64,000 nucleotides of DNA from Streptomyces sp. LUP47B (GTDB lineage Bacteria; Actinomycetota; Actinomycetes; Streptomycetales; Streptomycetaceae). The stretch covers positions 425,419-489,418 of the forward strand of contig NZ_MJAH01000015.1 of NCBI RefSeq assembly GCF_001746295.1, read 5' to 3'. The notes below the pieces were generated by a model that was given only the letters and a program-made list of their open reading frames with translations, searched no databases and was not told where the DNA came from. Every line of letters starts with the position of its first letter. The first letter of the stretch is position 1. This document shows positions 1 through 7,668 of the stretch, piece after piece. The translations under genes and the position numbers were made by a program.

Positions 1-91
1 GTACGAGAAGGCGCTGAAGGAACTCCAGCAGGACAGCCCGGGTCCGGACGAGAGCCGTGATCTGCTGCGCGGTCTCCTCCAGCTCTCCTGA
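1..91 (+). CDS. C-terminal fragment of an unidentified protein
   Basis: An open frame runs in from the window edge and ends at a TGA at 89-91. The last 29 residues are visible and are polar, with a probable helix (ESRDLLRGLLQLS at the very end). Third codon positions are mostly G or C, as in a real Streptomyces gene. No domain can be named from so short a piece. It lies upstream of the aldehyde dehydrogenase in the same direction, with a 141-base gap, so it is probably a separate transcription unit. Confidence 0.45.
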   Translation, partial: YEKALKELQQDSPGPDESRDLLRGLLQLS

Positions 92-232
92 ACGCGCGGG
101 ATCTCCGCCAACACTCCCAGGGTTCTCCCCAGAAGATTGCTCAGCGTGCCCAACTGGCGTGCCGCGCAAGTACGATGACGTGTGATCAGACCGTGACGTT
201 GATCGTGTGTCTGCTAGTGATTTGGGGATCAC

Positions 233-1693
233 ATGTCGTCGTACTTCACCGACCTGGCCCAGCAGTACATCGACGGTGAGTGGCGCCCGGGTACGGGTTC
301 CTGGGACATCATCGACTTCAACCCGTACGACGACGAGAAGCTGGCGTCCATCACGATAGCCACGGTCGACGAGGTCGACGACGCGTACCGGGCCGCCGCC
401 CGTGCGCAGAAGAAGTGGGCCGAGACCAACCCCTATGCCCGCCGCGCGGTGTTCGAGAAGGCGCTGCGCCTGATCGAGGAGCGCGAGGGGGAGATCGCCG
501 AGGCGATCATCGCGGAGCTCGGCGGCACCCGGGTGAAGGCCGGTTTCGAACTCCACCTCGCCAAGGAGTTCCTGCGCGAGGCGATCCAGCTGTCGCTGCG
601 CCCCGAGGGCAAGATCCTCCCCTCGCCCGTGGACGGCAAGGAGAACCGCGTCTACCGCGTCCCGGTCGGTGTCGTGGGCGTCATCAGCCCCTTCAACTTC
701 CCCTTCCTGCTGTCGATCAAGTCGGTCGCCCCCGCGCTCGCGCTCGGCAACGCCGTCGTCCTCAAGCCGCACCAGAACACGCCGATCGTCGGCGGCTCCC
801 TGGTCGCGAAGATCTTCGAGGACGCGGGGCTGCCCGGCGGTCTGCTCAACGTCGTCATCACCGACATCGCCGAGATCGGCGACGCCTTCCTCGAGCACCC
901 GGTCCCGAAGGTCATCTCCTTCACCGGCTCCGACAAGGTGGGCCGCCACGTGGCCACCGTCTGCGCCTCGCACTTCAAGCGCTCGGTCCTCGAACTGGGC
1001 GGCAACAGCGCCCTGGTGGTCCTCGACGACGCCGACCTCGACTACGCGGTCGACGCCGCCGTCTTCAGCCGCTACGTCCACCAGGGCCAGGTCTGCATGG
1101 CCGCCAACCGCGTCCTGGTGGACCGGTCGGTCGCCGAGGAGTTCACCGAGAAGTTCGTCGCCAAGGTACGGACGCTGAAGGCCGGCGACCCGCGCGACCC
1201 CGAGACGGTCATCGGTCCGGTCATCAACTCCTCCCAGGCGGACGCCATTTCGGCTGCCGTCGAGCAGGCACTCGCCGACGGCGCGACGGCCCTGGTGCAC
1301 GGCACCAGGACGGACAACCTGGTCGAGCCCTCCGTCCTGACGGACCTGCCCGCGAACTCGCCCCTTCTCAAGCAGGAGCTCTTCGGCCCGGTCGCCCTCC
1401 TCGGCACCTTCGACGGCGAGGAGGAGGCCGTCCGTCTGGTCAACGACACCCCGTACGGTCTCAGCGGCGCCGTCCACACCGCGGACATCGAGCGCGGTGT
1501 CGCCTTCGCCAAGCGGATCGACACCGGCATGTTCCACGTCAACGACGGCACCGTCCACGACGAGCCGATCGTCCCCTTCGGCGGCGAGAAGCGGTCCGGC
1601 ATCGGCCGCCTGAACGGCGACACCATGCTGGACTCCTTCACCACCACCAAGTGGATCTCGGTCCAGCACGGCCGGAGCGGCTTCCCCTTCTGA
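233..1693 (+). CDS. NAD(P)-dependent aldehyde dehydrogenase (benzaldehyde/vanillin dehydrogenase-like)
   Basis: This cytoplasmic enzyme should oxidise an aldehyde to the acid with NAD(P)+. The 486 residues cover the full ALDH fold. Visible hallmarks are FNFP near residue 160, the cofactor motif FTGSDKVG, the general base Glu254 in LELGGN, the nucleophile Cys288 in QGQVCM, and the late motif PFGGEKRSG. FNFP instead of WNFP and the overall look recall benzaldehyde and vanillin dehydrogenases, but the substrate cannot be read from sequence. The ATG at 233 has GGGGA just upstream. A strong hairpin follows the stop, so the gene is probably monocistronic. The family call is firm; the aromatic-aldehyde preference is inference. 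Confidence 0.93.
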   Translation: MSSYFTDLAQQYIDGEWRPGTGSWDIIDFNPYDDEKLASITIATVDEVDDAYRAAARAQKKWAETNPYARRAVFEKALRLIEEREGEIAEAIIAELGGTRVKAGFELHLAKEFLREAIQLSLRPEGKILPSPVDGKENRVYRVPVGVVGVISPFNFPFLLSIKSVAPALALGNAVVLKPHQNTPIVGGSLVAKIFEDAGLPGGLLNVVITDIAEIGDAFLEHPVPKVISFTGSDKVGRHVATVCASHFKRSVLELGGNSALVVLDDADLDYAVDAAVFSRYVHQGQVCMAANRVLVDRSVAEEFTEKFVAKVRTLKAGDPRDPETVIGPVINSSQADAISAAVEQALADGATALVHGTRTDNLVEPSVLTDLPANSPLLKQELFGPVALLGTFDGEEEAVRLVNDTPYGLSGAVHTADIERGVAFAKRIDTGMFHVNDGTVHDEPIVPFGGEKRSGIGRLNGDTMLDSFTTTKWISVQHGRSGFPF

Positions 1694-1717
1694 CCTCCCG
1701 GACACGACCGCTGCCGC

Positions 1718-1752
1718 GGACCCTTCAGGACCGAACCTGTCCTGAAGGGTCC
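1718..1752 (+). terminator. Intrinsic-type hairpin after the aldehyde dehydrogenase gene
   Basis: Perfect 14-base arms (GGACCCTTCAGGAC and its complement) enclose a 7-base loop, 25 bases past the dehydrogenase stop. There is no long T-run, which is usual in Streptomyces. Confidence 0.75.
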
Positions 1753-1808
1753 GTAACTTCATGGGTGTCGGGGGAGAGGCCCCCCGAGTCCGACGAAAGG
1801 CGGCGGTC

Positions 1809-2345
1809 ATGGTCACTCACGTTCCCGCGGAGAAGTACGGCGACGAGCGCGGAGCGCTCCTGACCTTCCTGGAGGAGCAGCGCGGCGGGATCCGGCGGTC
1901 GGTGCTCGGGCTGACGCACGAGCAGGCCGTGAGCCGGCCGAGCGTGAGCGAACTCTCGCTGGCCGGGCTGGTCAAACACGTCGCCGAGACCGAACAGGGC
2001 TGGATCGCCCGCGCCAAGGGCGAGGAGCCTGCTGTGCACCGGGACCCGTCGAACTGGCACGAGTGTTTCGCCCTGGTCGACGACGAGACCGTCGCGTCGC
2101 AGCTGGCGTACTGGGAGAAGGTCGCCGCCGAGACGGAGGCGTTCGCCCGCTCGGTGCCGAGCCTCGACGACACCTTCCCGCTCCCGGACCAGCCCTGGTT
2201 CCCGCCGGAGGGCCGGGTCTCCGTGCGCTGGGTGCTGCTGCACCTGATCCGGGAGACGTCCCGCCATGCCGGGCACGCCGACATCATCCGCGAGTCCCTC
2301 GACGGGAAGACCGCGTTCGAGCTGGTGGCGCTCGCCGAAAGGTGA
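1809..2345 (+). CDS. DinB-family protein (DUF664-like)
   Basis: A 178-residue protein of the DinB/YfiT-like four-helix bundle superfamily. Members bind a metal with three histidines and include thiol transferases, but most are uncharacterised. Candidate ligands are in VKHVAETE near residue 57 and HAGHADII near the C-terminus, the usual positions for the family. I chose the ATG at 1809 because AAAGG lies 8 bases upstream. An in-frame ATG at 1761 abuts the upstream terminator and has no ribosome site. The padR-like gene follows after 18 bases. Physiological role unknown. Confidence 0.8.
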   Translation: MVTHVPAEKYGDERGALLTFLEEQRGGIRRSVLGLTHEQAVSRPSVSELSLAGLVKHVAETEQGWIARAKGEEPAVHRDPSNWHECFALVDDETVASQLAYWEKVAAETEAFARSVPSLDDTFPLPDQPWFPPEGRVSVRWVLLHLIRETSRHAGHADIIRESLDGKTAFELVALAER

Positions 2346-2363
2346 GGCCATAACCTGGACCGC

Positions 2364-3005
2364 ATGTCAGCGATCCGTCTTCTCGTGCTCGGCGCGGTGC
2401 GCCAGCACGGGCGGGCCCACGGCTACCAGGTGCGCAACGACCTGGAGTACTGGGGCGCGCACGAGTGGTCCAACGCCAAGCCCGGTTCGATCTACCACGC
2501 CCTGAAGCAGATGGCGAAGCAGGGACTGCTGATCGAGCACGAGACGGCGCCGTCCACCGCGGGCGGTCCGCCGCGCACGGAGTACGAGATCACGGAGGCC
2601 GGCACCGAGGAGTGCTTCAGGCTGGTGCGTGAGGCGCTGACCTCGTACGACCAGAAGATGGACGTCAAGTCGGCGGCCATCGGCTTCATCGTCGAACTGC
2701 CGCGCGCCGAGGCCGTGACGCTGCTGAAGGAGCGGATCCGCGGGATCGAGGCGTGGCGCTCCTCCGTCACCGAGCACTACGTGCCCGAGGAGGGCCCGGA
2801 ACAGCTCGGCCACATCGGCGAGATCATGAACCTCTGGATCCACACGGCCGACGCCGAGGCCGAGTGGACCCAGGGGCTCATCGCCCGTATCGAGGGCGGG
2901 GCGTACACCTTCGCGGGGGAGGGCGCCCCGTTCGTCGGTGTCCTCGCCGAGGGCGAGGAGAACCCGTACGCGACGGGGGAGCGGCACCCCGGGGACGCTC
3001 ACTAA
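2364..3005 (+). CDS. PadR-family transcriptional regulator
   Basis: A 213-residue repressor-type protein with an N-terminal winged helix (about residues 1-85, including HGYQVRNDLEYWG and PGSIYHALKQMAKQGLL, typical of PadR) and a helical C-terminal dimerisation domain (PadR C-terminal type, about 95-190). It probably responds to a small molecule and controls the exporter genes directly downstream. The 84-base gap before the ABC genes contains two related palindromes. The start is likely leaderless: TAACCT sits 7 bases before the ATG and there is no Shine-Dalgarno sequence. The family is clear; the ligand and the regulatory link are inferred from position and operator structure. Confidence 0.9.
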   Translation: MSAIRLLVLGAVRQHGRAHGYQVRNDLEYWGAHEWSNAKPGSIYHALKQMAKQGLLIEHETAPSTAGGPPRTEYEITEAGTEECFRLVREALTSYDQKMDVKSAAIGFIVELPRAEAVTLLKERIRGIEAWRSSVTEHYVPEEGPEQLGHIGEIMNLWIHTADAEAEWTQGLIARIEGGAYTFAGEGAPFVGVLAEGEENPYATGERHPGDAH

Positions 3006-3068
3006 TCAAGCTTGACGAATGCGGGCCCCGGCGTTACTTTCGACATGTAGTCAAGTTTGACTACATGT
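3006..3068 (+). promoter_or_regulatory. Promoter with two palindromic PadR-type operators ahead of the ABC exporter
   Basis: A promoter TTGACG (3012-3017), 17-base spacer, TACTTT (3035-3040) is visible. Operator 1 is TCAAGCTTGA (3006-3015), overlapping the -35. Operator 2 spans 3043-3068 with perfect 12-base arms ACATGTAGTCAA/TTGACTACATGT around GT and covers the expected start of transcription. Both share the core TCAAGYTTGA, with centres 45 bases apart. The outer ATGT/ACAT half-sites of operator 2 fit known PadR sites. Regulation by the adjacent PadR protein is inferred. Confidence 0.75.
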
Positions 3069-3089
3069 CTGTTCCTGGAGGATGCCTCG

Positions 3090-4043
3090 ATGACCGACGT
3101 GATCGTCGCGGAAGGCCTGCGGAAGCGGTACGGCGACAAGGCCGCCCTGGACGGGCTCGACCTAAGAGTCGCGCGCGGCAGCGTCCACGGCGTGCTCGGC
3201 CCCAACGGCGCGGGAAAGACCACCCTGGTCCGCGTCCTGTCCACCCTGTTGCGCCCGGACGAGGGCCGCGCCGAGGTGGCGGGCCACGACGTGGAGCGCG
3301 GGGCCTATGACGTACGGCTGCGTATCGGCCTGCTCGGCCAGCACGCGGCCCTCGACGAGGAGCTCGGCGGCCGCCAGAACCTGGAGATGTTCGGCCGCCT
3401 GTACCACCTGGGCGCCCGCCACGCGCGCGTGCGCGCCGACGAACTCCTGGAGCGCTTCGACCTGGCCGACACCGGACGCAAGCCGGTCCGCGCCTACAGC
3501 GGCGGCATGCGGCGCCGCCTCGACCTGGCCGCTTCCCTCATTCGCGACCCGGAGGTGCTGTTCCTGGACGAACCCACGACCGGCCTCGACCCGCGCGGCC
3601 GCGCCGAAGTCTGGGCCGCGGTCCGCTCCCTGGTCGGCGGCGGTACGACGGTCCTGCTGACCACGCAGTACCTGGAGGAGGCCGACCAGCTCGCCGACCG
3701 CATCTCCCTCGTCGACCGGGGCCGGATCGTCGCCGACGGCACGGCGGACGAGCTGAAGGCGCGCACCGGCGGCGACCGCATCGACGTGGTCCTGCGGGAC
3801 GGCGGCCAACTGGGCGCCGCCGTCGCCCTGTTGCCCCTCGACGCCTCGGGGGTATCGGTCGACCCCGACCGCCGGCTGCTCAGCGCCCCGGTCACCGACC
3901 GGATGGCGGCGCTCTCCGGTGTCGTACGGGCCCTGGAGGCGGCCGGAATCGAGGCGGAGGACGTGGTCCTGCGCCGGCCGACGCTGGACGAGGTGTTCCT
4001 GCACCTCACCGGTGACGACCACCGGGCGAAGGAGGCCGTGTGA
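3090..4043 (+). CDS. ABC exporter ATP-binding protein, DrrA type
   Basis: This is the ATPase of a two-gene drug or antibiotic-type exporter, acting at the inner face of the membrane. Visible motifs are Walker A (GPNGAGKTT), ABC signature (YSGGMRRRLD), and Walker B (VLFLDEPTTGLD). The switch region reads LLTTQYLEEADQL, where the usual switch His is Gln as in DrrA proteins. A C-terminal extension of about 80 residues matches the DrrA/DUF4162 pattern. The ATG at 3090 is preceded by GGAGGA at the right distance. The stop overlaps the permease start by 4 bases, so the two are translationally coupled. The substrate is unknown. Confidence 0.93.
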   Translation: MTDVIVAEGLRKRYGDKAALDGLDLRVARGSVHGVLGPNGAGKTTLVRVLSTLLRPDEGRAEVAGHDVERGAYDVRLRIGLLGQHAALDEELGGRQNLEMFGRLYHLGARHARVRADELLERFDLADTGRKPVRAYSGGMRRRLDLAASLIRDPEVLFLDEPTTGLDPRGRAEVWAAVRSLVGGGTTVLLTTQYLEEADQLADRISLVDRGRIVADGTADELKARTGGDRIDVVLRDGGQLGAAVALLPLDASGVSVDPDRRLLSAPVTDRMAALSGVVRALEAAGIEAEDVVLRRPTLDEVFLHLTGDDHRAKEAV

Positions 4044-4801
4044 GCACGTACGCGCTGACCGATTCCTGGACCATGACCCGGCGCGAACTCGCCCACTGGG
4101 CACGGCAGCCGGTGCGGGTCCTCGTCGGGCTGGTCTTCCCCGTGATGCTGCTGCTGATGTTCGGCTATCTCGTCGGCGGCGGCAGGGGCGTCGAGGGGGA
4201 GTACGTCGACTATCTGGTCCCGGGGATGCTCGCGCTGACCATGGCGTTCGGGCTGGAGGCGACCATGATCGCCGTCACCCAGGATCTCAACAAGGGCGTG
4301 ATCGACCGCTTCCGGTCCATGCCGATGGCCAACGGGGCCGTGCTCGTGGGCCGTTCGGCCGCCGACATGCTCCAGTCCGTGCTGAGTCTGGCCGCGATGA
4401 TCGGCGTCGGCCACGCGATCGGCTGGCGGGTCCACGGAGGCGTCGGCGGACTCCTGGCCGCGGTGGGCCTGTTGCTGCTCTTCCGGTTCGCGATGCTCTG
4501 GATCGGCATCCATCTGGCGATGGTCGCCGGGAAGCCGGAGATGGTGCAGGCCGTGCAGATCCTGGTCTGGCCGGTCGGGTTCCTGTCCAACGCCTTCGCG
4601 ACCCCGGACTCCATGCCCGGCTGGCTGGGCACGGTCGTCGACTGGAACCCGATGTCCCAGACGGCGACGGCCGTCCGGGACCAACTGGGCGGCCCCGGCG
4701 GCGAACCGGGTCACGCAGGGGCCGCCGTCCTCTGGCCGCTGGCCCTACTGGCGGTGTTCTTCCCGCTGGCCCTACGGCGGTTCGCGCGCCTGAGCCGCTA
4801 G
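4040..4801 (+). CDS. ABC-2 type exporter permease, DrrB type
   Basis: A 253-residue integral membrane protein with about six hydrophobic segments, starting at a GTG that overlaps the ATPase stop. It contains the ABC-2 pattern of a hydrophobic N-terminal helix, a central MVQAVQILVWPVGFLSNAF segment, and a short loop with GWLGTVVDWNPMSQTATAVRD before the last helix. Such loops with an NP motif are typical of DrrB and ABC-2 transporters. It pairs with the upstream ATPase to make a homodimeric exporter under the PadR-type operator. Nothing follows for 180 bases on this strand. Confidence 0.9.
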   Translation: MSTYALTDSWTMTRRELAHWARQPVRVLVGLVFPVMLLLMFGYLVGGGRGVEGEYVDYLVPGMLALTMAFGLEATMIAVTQDLNKGVIDRFRSMPMANGAVLVGRSAADMLQSVLSLAAMIGVGHAIGWRVHGGVGGLLAAVGLLLLFRFAMLWIGIHLAMVAGKPEMVQAVQILVWPVGFLSNAFATPDSMPGWLGTVVDWNPMSQTATAVRDQLGGPGGEPGHAGAAVLWPLALLAVFFPLALRRFARLSR

Positions 4802-4981
4802 ACGTATGGACCCGCAGGGTTGTTCACCCGGCTGATCGGTGGCCGGTCTCCGGCTCCTCTCGCGCGGGGCCGCGGGCCGACCAGGTCCAGCGCCCACGAC
4901 TTCGGCACGACGAGCCTGATGCACCGCACGGTCGGCACCGCATCCGTGGCCCGGCAGCGGGCGGACACCGATCGACGCCGG

Positions 4982-6265
4982 TCAGCGCACCGGGGTCCCG
5001 TCCTCGTGCACCTGCATCTGTGGACGCCCGGTCACCAGCAGCCAGGCCGGCAGGGAGGCGATGCACAGCAGGGCGAGGATCGCGGGCGAAGACACCAGCA
5101 CAGCGGCGACGAACAGACTCACCCAGGCCTGCCGGGTGACGGCGAGCAGCAGGCCCAGCACCCCGGCCCCCACCCCGAGGGCCGGGTGCACGGCGTCCAC
5201 CAGCGAGTGGGCGCACAGCCCGAAGGTGACGCCGACGAACACGGCCGGGAAGATCCGCCCGCCCCGGAAGCCGCAGGAGGCCGCGACGAGCAGCGCGGCC
5301 AGCTTCACCACCGTCATGGTGGCGTACTCCCCGGCCGACCAGCCCGCCGGATCGGCCGCCAGCTCGGCGATCTCGTCGAGCCCCTTGAAGAGCGTCAGAT
5401 GGCCCCCGACGGCCGCGAGCAGCCCCAGGACGAGCCCGCCGGCCGGGAGCGTCACCATCGGGTGCCGCAGCCGCGCGAACGCGCCGTGGACGTACGGGAA
5501 GGCCAGCACAGCCGTCAGACCGAGCAGCGCGGCGGCCGACGCGACCACCAGCACCGCCGCCAGATCGCCCCAGTCGGGCTGCCCGAACGCGGGCAGCCCG
5601 AGGTCGAAGGCCGGACGGGCCACCAGGGTGGTCGTCAGCGCGGCAGCCGCGGCCGCCGCCAGCGGCCCGAAGACGTTGTCCCACAGCGCGCCCCTGAGCT
5701 GCCGCCCGGCCAGCGCCTCGGAGATCACCAGCGCCGCCGCCACCGGCGTCCCGAACAGCGCGCCGATCGTCGCCGCCTCCGCCATGGCCGGCCACAGTCC
5801 GCGCGGCATCCGCGGGGCCAGCCGACGCCCCAGCCAGAAGGTGAGCCCCACGTTCACCGCGATGATCGGGTTCTCGGGGCCCAGGCTCGGCCCGCCGGCG
5901 AGCATCAGCGCGGTCGCGAGGACCAGCCCCGGCAGCACCGCGGGCGGCAGCACGGGAGCGTCCAGACCGGTGGTGGCCGGGTCGGGACCGGCGTGTCCGG
6001 GCACCTTCCACACCACCAGGCCCACGGCCACCCCGGTCGCGGTGAGCATGACCAGCATCCACAGCACGGAGTAACGGCCCACACCCAGCGCGTCCGGCAG
6101 GTTCCGCCACAGCACGTGCTGGAGCTCCTCGGCCGCCGCGCTCACCCCGAGGAGCAGCAGACTCGCGCCCACCCCGACGAGGAAAGCGGGGAGGATCAGC
6201 GACAGCAGCGCACGGGCCGGGGTCGGCGGGACGGCGGATGCCTGCTGCGCGGTGTCCTGGGCCAC
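4982..6265 (-). CDS. ClC-family chloride channel or ion-channel protein
   Basis: This multi-spanning membrane protein has the ClC architecture with about 10-12 hydrophobic segments. The sequence GPSLGPENP occupies the GxEGP gating region, with a candidate gating Glu. GFRGGRIFPAVFVG is the GxFxP anion-site motif. The usual cytoplasmic CBS domains are absent, as in short bacterial members such as YfeO. On the minus strand TATCTT lies 6 bases before the GTG at 6265, suggesting a leaderless start and 427 residues. A TTG seven codons upstream (6286) would give 434. The gene is divergent from tipA, sharing a 117-base promoter region. Channel versus H+/Cl- antiporter cannot be decided here. Confidence 0.85.
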   Translation of the reverse strand: MAQDTAQQASAVPPTPARALLSLILPAFLVGVGASLLLLGVSAAAEELQHVLWRNLPDALGVGRYSVLWMLVMLTATGVAVGLVVWKVPGHAGPDPATTGLDAPVLPPAVLPGLVLATALMLAGGPSLGPENPIIAVNVGLTFWLGRRLAPRMPRGLWPAMAEAATIGALFGTPVAAALVISEALAGRQLRGALWDNVFGPLAAAAAAALTTTLVARPAFDLGLPAFGQPDWGDLAAVLVVASAAALLGLTAVLAFPYVHGAFARLRHPMVTLPAGGLVLGLLAAVGGHLTLFKGLDEIAELAADPAGWSAGEYATMTVVKLAALLVAASCGFRGGRIFPAVFVGVTFGLCAHSLVDAVHPALGVGAGVLGLLLAVTRQAWVSLFVAAVLVSSPAILALLCIASLPAWLLVTGRPQMQVHEDGTPVR

Positions 6266-6321
6266 GGGCTCAAGATAAGCGGACAAAACGGGCGGGACAT
6301 CCGGAGATGTTCATGCCGGGC

Positions 6322-6352
6322 TTGCACCTCACGCGGCGTGAGGAGCCACCGT
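6322..6352 (+). promoter_or_regulatory. tip-type MerR promoter ahead of the TipA gene
   Basis: TTGCAC (6322-6327) and CACCGT (6347-6352) are 19 bases apart, the over-long spacing used by MerR activators. Between them lies a dyad CCTCACGC-G-GCGTGAGG (6327-6343). This matches in design the thiostrepton-induced tipA promoter of S. lividans, as I remember it, so the downstream TipA homologue is probably autoregulated. Confidence 0.85.
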
Positions 6353-6382
6353 GGAGCGCGTACCGAGAAGGGAGCGGACGAA

Positions 6383-7144
6383 GTGAGCTACTCCGTGGGA
6401 CAGGTCGCGGGCTTCGCCGGCGTCACGGTGCGCACGCTGCACCACTACGACGACATCGGCCTGCTCGTGCCCAGCGAACGCAGCCACGCGGGCCACCGGC
6501 GCTACAGCGACGCCGACCTCGACCGGCTGCAGCAGATCCTGTTCTACCGCGAGCTCGGCTTCCCGCTCGACGAGGTCGCCGCCCTGCTCGACGACCCGGC
6601 CGCGGACCCGCGCGCGCATCTGCGCCGGCAGCACGAGCTGCTGACCGCCCGGATCGAGAAGCTGCAGAAGATGGCGGCGGCCGTGGAGCACGCCATGGAG
6701 GCACGCACGATGGGGATCAATCTCACGCCGGAGGAGAGGTTCGAGGTGTTCGGGGACAAGGACCCGGAGCAGTACGCGCAGGAGGCGGAACAGCGCTGGG
6801 GCGGCACGGAGGCGTACGCCGAGTCGCAGCGCCGCGCGGCCCGCTACACCAAGGACGACTGGAAACGCATGCAGGCCGAGGTCGCCGACTGGGGCGAGCG
6901 CTACGACGCCCTGATGGCCGCCGGTGACGCGCCGACCTCCCCGGCGGCCATGGACATGGCCGAGGAACACCGGCGGCACATCTGCGCCTGGTTCTACGAC
7001 TGCCCGTACGAGATGCACCAGGGCCTGGCCGAGATGTACGTGTCGGACGAGCGCTTCAAGGCGTTCTACGACTCCATGCGCCCCGGTCTCGCCGAGCATC
7101 TCAGGGACGCGATCGGGGCGAACGCCGCACGACACACCGCCTAG
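6383..7144 (+). CDS. tipA: TipA homologue: MerR-family thiopeptide-responsive regulator TipAL/TipAS
   Basis: The 253-residue protein has the same length as S. lividans TipAL. Residues 1-70 form a MerR winged helix (VGQVAGFAGVTVRTLHHYDD, GHRRYSDADLDRLQQI). A coiled-coil dimer helix follows, then the TipAS drug-binding domain. The internal ATG at 6710 (MGINLTPEERFEVFG) has GGAGG at 6697-6701, 8 bases before it, and would yield the classical 144-residue TipAS. Start GTG 6383 has GAAGGGAG upstream. Cysteines are at 201 and 207, but residue 214, which I recall as the covalent thiostrepton-binding Cys in TipAL, is Gly here. A hairpin terminator follows directly. Identity is strong; drug response is uncertain. 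Confidence 0.93.
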   Translation: MSYSVGQVAGFAGVTVRTLHHYDDIGLLVPSERSHAGHRRYSDADLDRLQQILFYRELGFPLDEVAALLDDPAADPRAHLRRQHELLTARIEKLQKMAAAVEHAMEARTMGINLTPEERFEVFGDKDPEQYAQEAEQRWGGTEAYAESQRRAARYTKDDWKRMQAEVADWGERYDALMAAGDAPTSPAAMDMAEEHRRHICAWFYDCPYEMHQGLAEMYVSDERFKAFYDSMRPGLAEHLRDAIGANAARHTA

Positions 7145-7157
7145 GCCGGGCCCGGCC

Positions 7158-7186
7158 CCTGACCCGGGGTCTACTCCCGGGTCAGG
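7158..7186. terminator. Bidirectional hairpin between tipA and ybjQ
   Basis: Perfect 11-base arms (CCTGACCCGGG and complement) enclose a 7-base loop between two convergent genes. It overlaps the stop codon of the minus-strand gene. Confidence 0.75.
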
Positions 7187-7536
7187 ACCACCGCCGTGCC
7201 GTAGGCGCACACCTCCGTCCCGACGTCCGCCGCCTCCGTCACGTCGAAGCGGAACATCAGCACGGCGTTCGCGCCCCGCGCGCGTGCCTGTTCGACGAGC
7301 CGCTCCATGGCCTGGTTGCGGGTCTGCACCAGCGTCTTCGTGAGCCCCTTGAGCTCACCGCCGACCATCGACTTCAGCCCGGCACCGATCTGGCTGCCGA
7401 TGTGCCGTGAGCGCACGGTCAATCCGAAGACCTCGCCCAGCACCTCCTGGACCCGGTGGCCGGGAACGTCGTTCGTCGTCACCACGAGCACGTCGGGCTG
7501 GGGCCCCTGGCCACCGCCGTATTCGTCAATACCCAT
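7171..7536 (-). CDS. YbjQ/UPF0145 family protein
   Basis: A 121-residue protein matching the YbjQ/UPF0145 (DUF74) family: small pentamer-forming beta-alpha proteins of unknown function, sometimes called heavy-metal-binding domain proteins. Recognisable parts are VLVVTTNDVPGHRVQEVLGEVFG, GGELKGLTKTLVQTRNQAM, and GANAVLMFRFDVTEA with the ending YGTAVVL. The N-terminal 15 residues (GIDEYGGGQGP) look like a flexible extension. It is convergent with tipA and divergent from the DedA gene. No function is proposed. Confidence 0.85.
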   Translation of the reverse strand: MGIDEYGGGQGPQPDVLVVTTNDVPGHRVQEVLGEVFGLTVRSRHIGSQIGAGLKSMVGGELKGLTKTLVQTRNQAMERLVEQARARGANAVLMFRFDVTEAADVGTEVCAYGTAVVLTRE

Positions 7537-7668
7537 GGCTCACAGCTTTGTCCCAGACGGAGCACAGTGCATCCTGGGGACCCCCATGGAACCTGGGCCA
7601 CCACGGCTGCGTTGATACTTTTGGGCAGCCAGTCCCAGCCCGCACCCACACGCAGGAGCCACAATCCC

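Noticed and set aside
4820..7144. A 774-codon plus-strand open frame spanning the ClC-type gene
   Set aside because: It is the antisense shadow of the ClC gene joined in frame to tipA. The first two-thirds is Arg/Gln/Gly-rich without any domain. The true start is the GTG at 6383 with its ribosome site and tip-type promoter.
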